Part shown: positions 52,376 to 58,928 of the stretch, piece by piece
Layout: each line of letters opens with the position of its first letter
Numbering within the stretch: position 1 is the stretch's first letter
Origin: DASXVX01 sp036504075
GTDB lineage: Bacteria > Bacillota > Sulfobacillia > Symbiobacteriales > Symbiobacteriaceae
Direction: 5' to 3'
Length of the DNA: 64,000 nucleotides
Assembly (NCBI GenBank): GCA_036504075.1
Contig: DASXVX010000067.1
Coordinates: 75,881-139,880, forward strand
The notes under the pieces: model-generated
What the model was told of the DNA's origin: nothing
What the model saw: the letters and a program-made list of their open reading frames with translations, nothing else
Databases searched by the model: none
Translations under genes and position numbers: made by a program

Positions 52376-52552
52376 ATGGCTGAACTGATGCACGCATTCG
52401 GCGTGGCGGCGGGCAAATTCCGGGCCGACGCCCCGTTCGTGACGCTCAACTGCGCCGATTACGCCGCCAATCCGCAGTTGCTCATGGCCCACCTCTTTGG
52501 CGCCGTCAAGGGTGCTTACACCAGCGTGGCCACGGAGCGGGGCCTGGTTTAG
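52376..52552 (+). pseudogene. Fragment of a LevR-type sigma-54 activator
   Basis: A 58-codon frame reading MAELMHAFGVAAGKFRADAP, NCADYAANPQLLMAHLFG and KGAYTSVATERGLV, then stop. It matches the middle of the AAA+ domain of PRD-containing sigma-54 activators (LevR type), from after Walker A through the GAFTGA-like loop (here GAYTSV, with a changed loop sequence). Walker A, Walker B and all other domains are missing on both sides. Clearly a gene remnant. The weak hairpin GGCTCCT / AGGAGCC follows at about 52570-52600. Confidence 0.72.
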
Positions 52553-52666
52553 CACTCGCGCGTGAAAAGGCTCCTTCGCCACTGTGCGGAGGAGCCAATT
52601 GTTTTGGGCTGATATGGTACAGGGAACGGCTGGGTCGTAGCGAACTGATGAGGCGGGGGTGAGCGC

Positions 52667-54091
52667 ATGGTCCACTTGCTGCCCATCGGCGGGGGACGGG
52701 ACCCCGGCCCGCTGGCGTACTTCGCGGCCCGGGCTGCGGTTCGTGACACCGATGGCGTCATCGAATTGCGGGTGCTGCCGGCGACCTATGCCTCAGACCC
52801 GCTCGCCATTTCGCCGGCAGAGCGCCAGGAGCGGCTGCTGATCGCCGACGACCGCCGGGCCGACCTGGAGGAGGTCTGCCGGCAAAGCCTGCCGGGCCGG
52901 GCCTGCCGGGTCCGCCTGCTGCCGGTGCTGGTCCGGGAGGACGCCCGGGCGGCGGACAACGTTGCCCTGCTGGGTGCAGATGTCGACGGGGTTATCTGCC
53001 TCGGCGGCGACCAGATGGTGGCCATGCGGGTGCTGGCGGGCACGCCGCTGGAGGCGGCGCTGGCGGAGCGGGTGGCGGACGGCGTGCCGTTCTGCGGCTC
53101 CAGCGCCGGGGCGACCATTCAGTCCCGGACCATGCTGGCGGGGGCGAGCGAGGGCTTTGGCCCGGCGGAAGGGCTGCGGGCCGGGGGGCTGGAAATCTGG
53201 CCGGCAGGCGGACTGAAGTTCGGCGCCCGGAAGTATATCATCGACCAGCACTTGTATCAGCGGGGACGGCTGGGCCGGCTCATTCACGCCGTGGCGGTCA
53301 CGGGCCTGACCGGCCTGGGTCTGGACCGGGACACCGGCGTGCACCTGCAGGACGAAGTGGTGACGGCGGTCTTCGGACCGTCCGGTGCGGTGATCGTGGA
53401 GCCGCCGCAAACCTGGGCGTACGGCGGGCCAAACCGGACCCTGGGGGGCCGGGGCTTTGTGACCCACTTGCTGGGGCCGGGCTGCGACCCGTATGACCCG
53501 GGTGCGGTCCGCAGGCCGCCGGCCGGCCGGGATTTCGCGTGTTTGCGGGCGCCCGCCGGAGCGGGGCCGCTGATTCTGGCGTGCGGAGCGGAAGGGCTGT
53601 TTCCGGGGGTTTTCGCATTGCCGCCCGACGGGGAGGCGGCGGGCGTTGCCGTGGCTCGGTGGCGGGCGGGCGAGCCGCTGCTTCTCCCCGACCCGGCCCT
53701 GGCGGGCGCCGTCCGTTGCCCGGAGCCTGCGCCCGCCGGCGCGGAGGCGGTCGAAGCGGCCGCCATTCGCTGGTTCCGGGCGGGGAGCCCGGGCATGGTC
53801 CCCGGCCTCGGGCTGCTGCCGGGCGTGGCCTTTGAGTCCGACCTGCTGCACGGGAAGCGCTGGGGCCGTCTCTACGGCGTCGCGGCAGCGCACCCCGGCC
53901 TGGTGGCTGTGGGACTGGAGCGAGGCACCCTGCTAGTCGTCGGGCCGGACGGGGCGCGGGTGGCCGGCGCCGGGGCCGTCGTGGTCGTGGATGGCCGGAA
54001 CGCGGCGTTCAGCACGGCGGAGAACGGCGTGCTGGCGGTGCGCGGGGTCCGGATCGATATTTTCGTGGACGGCGAAGAGATTTGCCCCTGA
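52667..54091 (+). CDS. Cyanophycinase-like peptidase (S51) with a second, degenerate half
   Basis: A 474-residue protein. The first ~260 residues form an S51 peptidase domain: CLGGDQMVAM, PFCGSSAGATIQS (catalytic serine in GSSAG, about residue 145), and GLEIWPAGGLKFGARKYIIDQHLYQRGRLGRLIHAVA, the cyanophycinase-type loop. Residues about 270-474 look like a second S51 domain reduced to its C-terminal part: GLGLLPGVAFESDLLHGKRWGRLYGVAAAHPGLVAVGLERGT aligns with the first domain's segment, but no GSSAG serine is present. ATG at 52667 behind GGGGGTGA. It might hydrolyse cyanophycin or other acidic peptides; the target is unknown. Confidence 0.8.
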   Translation: MVHLLPIGGGRDPGPLAYFAARAAVRDTDGVIELRVLPATYASDPLAISPAERQERLLIADDRRADLEEVCRQSLPGRACRVRLLPVLVREDARAADNVALLGADVDGVICLGGDQMVAMRVLAGTPLEAALAERVADGVPFCGSSAGATIQSRTMLAGASEGFGPAEGLRAGGLEIWPAGGLKFGARKYIIDQHLYQRGRLGRLIHAVAVTGLTGLGLDRDTGVHLQDEVVTAVFGPSGAVIVEPPQTWAYGGPNRTLGGRGFVTHLLGPGCDPYDPGAVRRPPAGRDFACLRAPAGAGPLILACGAEGLFPGVFALPPDGEAAGVAVARWRAGEPLLLPDPALAGAVRCPEPAPAGAEAVEAAAIRWFRAGSPGMVPGLGLLPGVAFESDLLHGKRWGRLYGVAAAHPGLVAVGLERGTLLVVGPDGARVAGAGAVVVVDGRNAAFSTAENGVLAVRGVRIDIFVDGEEICP

Positions 54092-54253
54092 AACGGCTCC
54101 ATCTCAAACCACCACTGGAACTTCCGTGCAGTGATTATGATCATATTAGTAACATTCGGAAGGAAAATGTTTTATTTGTATCGAAAGATATAGCAGACGA
54201 GCGTCAAACGCTGTGGACGGTGGGACCTCACGTTAGAAATGGGGGTTGTTTGA
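54092..54253. promoter_or_regulatory. AT-rich control region of the DoxX gene
   Basis: Contains TATGATCATA (54136-54145, perfect palindrome) and AACATT-9-AATGTT (54151-54171). AT-rich DNA in a GC-rich context suggests a promoter with operators. Confidence 0.45.
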
Positions 54254-54814
54254 GTGGTCAGTCGCAAACCGGTGAGCGACCCGGTCTTTATTCAGAAGCT
54301 TTTCAGTGACGCCAGATTTTCGTGGTTGTGGTTGGTTATCCGGCTGTACGTGGGGTACGACTGGGTCACCGCCGGCTATCACAAGCTGCTTGACCCGAAA
54401 TGGATGAGCACCGGCGAAGCGCTCAAGGGCTTCTGGGTGAACGTCACCAAGATCCCGGCGACCGGCAAGCCGCCCATTACGTACGACTGGTATCGGGTCT
54501 TTCTGCAGTCGCTGCTGAACAGCGGGGCTCACACCTGGTTCGGCAAGCTGATCACGATTGGTGAGTTAACCATCGGTCTCTGCCTGATTCTCGGTCTCTT
54601 CACCGGCATTGCCGCCATCTTCGGGGCCTTCATGAACCTGAACTTCATGCTGGCGGGCAGCGCCAGCACCAACCCGGTGCTGTTCATGCTGGCAGGCCTG
54701 CTGATTCTGGCCTGGAAGACGTCCGGCTACATCGGCCTCGACTACTGGGTGCTGCCGGCCCTGGGCACCCCGTGGACGGGTCCAGGAAAGACCGCCAACG
54801 TTGGCGGCGACTGA
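54254..54814 (+). CDS. DoxX-family membrane protein
   Basis: A 186-residue protein with four or five helices and the DoxX-type pattern WLWLVIRLYVGYDWVTAGYHKLLDPKW, then GELTIGLCLILGLFTGIAAIFGAFMNLNFMLAGS. Some DoxX/DoxD relatives are subunits of thiosulfate:quinone oxidoreductases, others are of unknown function. GTG at 54254 with G-rich AATGGGGGTT upstream. Followed by a terminator. Confidence 0.85.
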   Translation: MVSRKPVSDPVFIQKLFSDARFSWLWLVIRLYVGYDWVTAGYHKLLDPKWMSTGEALKGFWVNVTKIPATGKPPITYDWYRVFLQSLLNSGAHTWFGKLITIGELTIGLCLILGLFTGIAAIFGAFMNLNFMLAGSASTNPVLFMLAGLLILAWKTSGYIGLDYWVLPALGTPWTGPGKTANVGGD

Positions 54815-54831
54815 CGTAAGCGCATAGGAAC

Positions 54832-54862
54832 AGGCCCACCGGCTTACCCGGTGGGCCTTTCT
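54832..54862 (+). terminator. Terminator of the DoxX gene
   Basis: Perfect 11-bp stem AGGCCCACCGG / CCGGTGGGCCT with 5-base loop, then TTCTG. Confidence 0.75.
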
Positions 54863-54905
54863 GATGCATGAAGCAGTACCTTACAGATATATCCTATAAC
54901 AAGGC

Positions 54906-54935
54906 TTGACACGTTCATGTATTAAAGTCTATAAT
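54906..54935 (+). promoter_or_regulatory. Near-consensus sigma-A promoter without a downstream protein gene
   Basis: TTGACA at 54906-54911, an 18-base spacer and TATAAT at 54930-54935. Both hexamers match the consensus fully. It points into 55 kb, where no plus-strand gene follows before a terminator. Confidence 0.8.
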
Positions 54936-54941
54936 TGGAAA

Positions 54942-55055
54942 TGTGATCAGGAGTTGGACGCACGCCGACCGGTCCGCCGAAATGCCGCAAAACAAGAAAT
55001 GTAAATAAAGAGGTCCCCCCTCATGGCCGAGCCGGCTGTGAGGGGGAATTTCTTT
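54942..55055 (+). ncRNA. Candidate small RNA of about 110 nt
   Basis: Runs from the predicted start of the consensus promoter to a terminator (55013-55055). It holds no convincing open frame or ribosome site, contains a GCCGACCGGTCCGCC GC-rich block and an A-rich segment (AAAACAAGAAATGTAAATAAAG), and ends in a stable hairpin plus T-run. Not matched to a known RNA class. Confidence 0.5.
55013..55055 (+). terminator. Terminator of the candidate small RNA
   Basis: CCCCCTCA pairs with TGAGGGGG, with GGC / GCC (GCTG) inner pairing, followed by AATTTCTTT. On the minus strand it could also serve the HMG-CoA-lyase gene, which ends at 55099. Confidence 0.7.
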
Positions 55056-55098
55056 GGGAACGAGGGTCAAAGCCTCGGATAGCTGCCGCTGATCGTCT

Positions 55099-56043
55099 TC
55101 ACCCTAGCTTCGACTGCCCCTCGGTGCGAGACCCGAGCACGTTCCGGCTCGGACCGGCTCTCAGCATCGCGGAGTCGAGCGGATGGGGGATGTGCTCCCG
55201 GGCGTAGCGGGCGACTTCCATGAGGGCTTCCAGGTCCACGCCCGTCTCAATGCCCATCTCGTGCAGCATGTGGACCAGGTCCTCCGTGGCGATATTGCCG
55301 GAGGCGTCCGGACAGTACGGGCAACCGCCGAGTCCGCCCACGGCCCCGTCGAACCGGGTGATGCCGGCCTGCAAGGCCGCCAGAACGTTAGCAGCCGCCA
55401 TTCGCCGCGTGTCGTGCAGGTGCAGTCCGAACGATACTTGTGGGTACCGGTCGCGCAATCTACTCAGCCGATCGTAGACCAGCACCGGATTGGCCATGCC
55501 GGACGTGTCGGACACCACGATATCGTGCACGTTCAGACTGAGATACCGGTCCACCACCCAGGCGAGACCTTCAGCCGGCGGGAACCCCTCGTAGGGGCAG
55601 CCGAGAGCGGCTGCCAGCCCGCCGCACAGCGCCACCCCGTGTTCATGAGCCAGGGCGGCGACCGGTTCGAGTCTGGCCAGCGCCTCTTCCGTGGTGGCGT
55701 TGGCGTTGGCCAGGCTATGCGAGTCCGTCACGGACAGCATGAGCTTGATTTTGTCCACGCCGGCGGCAATGGCCCGCTCCGCGCCCTTCACGTTTGGCAC
55801 CAGCGCCTCATAGATGATGCCCGGCAGCCGCTCCACCTGGCTCAGCACTTCCTCGGCATCACGCAACTGGGGGACCGCCCGGGGGTGGACGAAGGAGGTA
55901 ACCTGAAGCTCCCGAATGCCGGTGCGGGAGAGGCGATTCACCATCTCGACCTTGACGGCGGTAGGGATCCACTCCCGCACGTTCTGAAAGCCGTCCCGCG
56001 GCCCGACCTCCACGATTTCGACCCGCTTTGGCAATTGGTTCAT
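55099..56043 (-). CDS. Hydroxymethylglutaryl-CoA lyase (HMGL family)
   Basis: A 314-residue DRE-TIM metallolyase that splits HMG-CoA into acetoacetate and acetyl-CoA. Catalytic residues visible: R and D in EVGPRDGFQN, both His in GLHLHDTRR, and the cysteine loop in GLGGCPYCPDASGNIATEDLV. These positions are those of HMG-CoA lyase rather than of isopropylmalate synthase. It overlaps the upstream CoA-transferase by 3 bases (TGATG), so the two are one message. Acts on HMG-CoA or a related 3-hydroxy-3-methylglutaryl or citramalyl thioester. Confidence 0.92.
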   Translation of the reverse strand: MNQLPKRVEIVEVGPRDGFQNVREWIPTAVKVEMVNRLSRTGIRELQVTSFVHPRAVPQLRDAEEVLSQVERLPGIIYEALVPNVKGAERAIAAGVDKIKLMLSVTDSHSLANANATTEEALARLEPVAALAHEHGVALCGGLAAALGCPYEGFPPAEGLAWVVDRYLSLNVHDIVVSDTSGMANPVLVYDRLSRLRDRYPQVSFGLHLHDTRRMAAANVLAALQAGITRFDGAVGGLGGCPYCPDASGNIATEDLVHMLHEMGIETGVDLEALMEVARYAREHIPHPLDSAMLRAGPSRNVLGSRTEGQSKLG

Positions 56044-57278
56044 CAGATTACACCAGCCTCTCGCAGGGTGTCCAGTTCAGCCTCGGAGATATCCAGCAGG
56101 TTGCCGAAGATCTCGCTGTTATGGGCCCCAAGTCCGGGACCGCCGTGTACGACCTGGCCCGGGGTTTCCGACAGCTTGGGGACCAGACCGGGCATGGCGA
56201 TCTTCCCAAACAGGGGATGGTCGACCTGAACGATCGACTCCCGTGCCTGATACTGCGGGTCCGCAAAGATGTCGGCGATCGTGTTGACCGGATCGATCGG
56301 CACGCCGCCCTCCCGGCAGATTTCCCGCAGCGGTTCCCAGTCGTGGCTGCCGATCCAGGCGGTGATCACCTGGTCGAGCTCGTCACGATGCTGCAAGCGT
56401 GCGGAGTTGGTGCAAAAGCGCGGGTCCGTGATCAAATCAGGCCGGCCCATGACCTCAGCCAGCCGGTTGAACGTCCGGTCCGTGCTGCAGACCAGTACGA
56501 CCCACCTGCCATCCCCGGTCCGGTATGTGCCCGCCGGACAGGCGCTGCCCTTGAACCCGCCCTGGCGTTCCGTGATCCGGCCGGTGACGCTGTAGTCGGC
56601 GGCCAGGAAATCGAGCATGCGGAAGACCGATTCATAGAGGGAGACATCCGCGTCCTGGGCGGCACCGCCGCGGGCATCCCGCCAGTAGAGCGAAAGCACG
56701 GCCGACCATGCCGCGAACAGCCCGGCCAGCAGGTCCGCAAAGGAGATGGGCATGTTCAGTGGCGGACGGTCCTCGTAGCCCAGGAGATAGGTGAGGCCCG
56801 AGAAGGCGGTGGCCGGGGTGCCGAAACCGGCGTTCTCACGGTAAGGGCCGGTCTGCCCGTACCCGGAGATCCGCACCAGGATCAGGTTTGGATTCTCACG
56901 CCGCAGTTCTTCGGGTCCCAGTCCCCAGCGCTCCAGCGTTCCCGGCCGGAAGTTCTCAATGACCAGGTCGCTCTTACTGCACAGGCGCCGGAACAGGTCT
57001 GCCCCGGACGGCCGGCGCAGGTCGAGGGTGATCCCTTTCTTGTTGCGGTTGAGCGCCGGATAGCGCAGCGACTCACCTTCGGCAAACGGCCCCATGGTCC
57101 GGCTGGGATCACCTACGCCTGGCTGCTCCACCTTGATCACTTCGGCGCCGAAGTCAGCTAACAGACTGGCTGCAAACGGACCGGCAATTACCGTTGCGAT
57201 GTCCAGAACCCGCACGCCCTTGAGGGGGCCGGAATGTCCTTGCCAGAGGCTTTGGTTTGCTGGTGTCATGAGTGCCAT
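56043..57278 (-). CDS. Class III CoA-transferase (CaiB/BaiF family)
   Basis: A 411-residue enzyme of the formyl-CoA-transferase/SUGCT family. N-terminus LKGVRVLDIATVIAGPFAASLLADFGAEVIKVEQPGVGDPSR contains the family's key DFGADVIKVE motif; further NLILVRISGYGQTGPY and RMLDFLAADYSVTG are typical. The start is ATG at 57278 behind GTGGAGGTACTT; an in-frame start further upstream lies inside the ribosome site. Class III enzymes move CoA between dicarboxylates, e.g. succinyl-CoA to glutarate or HMG. Coupled to the lyase gene. Confidence 0.9.
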   Translation of the reverse strand: MALMTPANQSLWQGHSGPLKGVRVLDIATVIAGPFAASLLADFGAEVIKVEQPGVGDPSRTMGPFAEGESLRYPALNRNKKGITLDLRRPSGADLFRRLCSKSDLVIENFRPGTLERWGLGPEELRRENPNLILVRISGYGQTGPYRENAGFGTPATAFSGLTYLLGYEDRPPLNMPISFADLLAGLFAAWSAVLSLYWRDARGGAAQDADVSLYESVFRMLDFLAADYSVTGRITERQGGFKGSACPAGTYRTGDGRWVVLVCSTDRTFNRLAEVMGRPDLITDPRFCTNSARLQHRDELDQVITAWIGSHDWEPLREICREGGVPIDPVNTIADIFADPQYQARESIVQVDHPLFGKIAMPGLVPKLSETPGQVVHGGPGLGAHNSEIFGNLLDISEAELDTLREAGVI

Positions 57279-57533
57279 TTTAAGTACCTCCACTGTTTCT
57301 GTTCGGGTAAAATCAATTACGAACTGTAATCATGTCAATTATTTATCTCTATCGTTGTTTGCTATTCTAGCTTCCCGGGGAATCCCTTGTCAATAGAGCA
57401 ACTAATTTATGGCCCGATGTAGCCCGCCAGGGTTGCCGGTCAAGCACAAAAGGTCCGTCGACGGTTATCCGTCAACAGACCTTTTGGTGCGCTGTGGGTG
57501 GTTCGCTCTCCCTTCGGTGCGCCTCCGGTGGAT
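57279..57533. promoter_or_regulatory. Promoter region of the CoA-transferase/lyase operon
   Basis: On the minus strand a TTGACA (57334-57339) precedes an AT-rich stretch; ATTAC-GAACT-GTAAT (57316-57330) is a perfect 5-bp inverted repeat just after it, a candidate operator. No good -10 at standard spacing was identified. Confidence 0.4.
57447..57487 (-). terminator. Terminator of the Cys-cluster protein gene
   Basis: AAAAGGTC(C)GTCGACGG pairs with CCGTCAACAGACCTTTT with a 4-base loop (one mismatch), ending in TTTTG on the minus strand. Confidence 0.8.
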
Positions 57534-58580
57534 TTAGTCGATGCTGAGCTGGCGGAACAGGCCCGCCATCTTGCCGGCGTCGGCAACGTTGAAGCCCCAG
57601 GTCTGCAGTTCAGCGGTCAGCAACTCGCGGGCTGCGGCGGCATCGAAGGGGGCCTGGCCGCGGGCTGCGTCGGGAGCGGAGGCAAGTGCGCTCTGCAGGT
57701 CGCTGCGTAAAAGCTTCGGCGATACTGCGAAGATCTTTGTGAGGAGGTCGACGTCGAGACTGATCGGCGCGGCTGCTTCCATTCCTTCCTGCCCTTCGGC
57801 CATGCCGCCGACCGGCTTGGGACGGAACTTGCACTTCTGGGACATGAACGGGCAGGTCACCTGCGCCTGCGGTTGTCCGTACTCGAAGAACATGCTGCAC
57901 TGGGCACAGAAGTACCGGCCCATCTTGCCGGACGTGACAGTCATGAAGTGCAGGTCAATCGGACTGGTCAGCCCGACCGCCTCGGCCACCCGGAGTGCTC
58001 CCGTGAGCAGCGCCGCCTTGCTCCGCTTCTTGTCGGGCATCTCCTCGCCCCAGAGGATCTGGGCGTCCATGAGGTAGAAGGTGATGCCCGCATCGGTGGT
58101 GCGAGTGGCGGTGTCGAAGCCGGAGGTGTAGATCAGGAAGGACTTGATGGCCTCAATGGGGCTCGACTTGTACTGGACGTTCCACTCGGCCAGATCGGTC
58201 AGGTAATTCTCCGCAAAGGCCAGGCCCAGTTTTTCGGGCTCGGCACTGCGGGAGACCGCGGCAGCCAGAAGCCGCTGCACGAGTTTGGGATAGAACAGGC
58301 CGACCCGCTCATAGAAGCCGGTCGAACCCGGGGCCATCAGTTCGATGGGAATCGGCGTATTTACGCACATGGTGGGCATGTAGGGACAGACCGGGTCCTC
58401 CATCTCGAACATCTTCTTGCACATCGCGCACCAGTAGTGGCCGGAGGGGGACTTCGCCCCGGCCGGCAGCTGCTTGAGCATCGCCATCATGTTGCCGTGG
58501 CCGCCCATCTGGCCGCCCATCTGGCCGCCCATGTGGTTCTCGCCCGAGGGCATTCCGGGCATGCTTTGATTCTTCATCAT
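57534..58580 (-). CDS. Met/His-rich protein with two Cys-cluster motifs, function unknown
   Basis: A 348-residue cytosolic protein. Residues 1-40 are Met-, Gly- and His-rich (SMPGMPSGENHMGGQMGGQM...), like copper-binding tails. A first cluster CAMCKKMFEMEDPVCPYMPTMC lies at about 50-75; a second, closely similar one (YFCAQCSMFFEYGQPQAQVTCPFMSQKC) at about 220-250. Between is a helical domain (LVQRLLAAAVSRSAEPEKLGLAFAENYLTDL). The C-terminal ~70 residues form another helical domain. The twin clusters could each bind zinc, copper or an Fe-S centre. ATG at 58580 behind AAGGAGG. No family recognised; it precedes the molybdoenzyme operon in genome order but is separated from it by a terminator and gap. 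Confidence 0.75.
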   Translation of the reverse strand: MMKNQSMPGMPSGENHMGGQMGGQMGGHGNMMAMLKQLPAGAKSPSGHYWCAMCKKMFEMEDPVCPYMPTMCVNTPIPIELMAPGSTGFYERVGLFYPKLVQRLLAAAVSRSAEPEKLGLAFAENYLTDLAEWNVQYKSSPIEAIKSFLIYTSGFDTATRTTDAGITFYLMDAQILWGEEMPDKKRSKAALLTGALRVAEAVGLTSPIDLHFMTVTSGKMGRYFCAQCSMFFEYGQPQAQVTCPFMSQKCKFRPKPVGGMAEGQEGMEAAAPISLDVDLLTKIFAVSPKLLRSDLQSALASAPDAARGQAPFDAAAARELLTAELQTWGFNVADAGKMAGLFRQLSID

Positions 58581-58928
58581 GTCTAACCTCCTTGTGCACT
58601 GTTCTGCGACGTTCGCTCGCATGGACATAGATTCGCATATCATGTTGATGAACATTTGGAGACAGTGTGGAGGTTCGGTGGAAATGGCGGGGTATCCTGC
58701 AAAATCCATGGTAAAACTTATGGTTAGAACCTTAGAACTACAAGCGTTTAGCCGGAGTGATCATAGTTCATACAAAATACGGTACCAGGGATAGGTATAT
58801 ACGCCATGGGGTATGTGACAAGCGCACCGTGACCGCATCGAAGGGCGACGGTGCAGGCATGGTGAGACAGACCGAACCCCCTCCACCGGCAAGGTGAAGG
58901 GGGCTCAATCGTTTAATCCGGAGTACGC
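58581..58928. other. 348-bp gap between the Cys-cluster gene and the molybdoenzyme operon
   Basis: Holds the promoter of the Cys-cluster gene (AT-rich, not precisely defined), an inverted repeat ATGTT-GATG-AACAT (58642-58655) near it, and the end hairpin of the molybdoenzyme operon at 58874-58905. No gene seen. Confidence 0.5.
58874..58905 (-). terminator. Hairpin ending the molybdoenzyme operon
   Basis: GAACCCCCTCCACC pairs imperfectly with AGGTGAAGGGGGCTC. T-run poor, so a weak or Rho-assisted terminator is possible. Confidence 0.45.

Noticed and set aside
54942..55055. Known riboswitch classes considered for the promoter-terminator segment
   Set aside because: No recognisable core of SAM, TPP, cobalamin, fluoride, ZTP or guanidine classes by eye, and no downstream plus-strand gene; kept as an unclassified small RNA.
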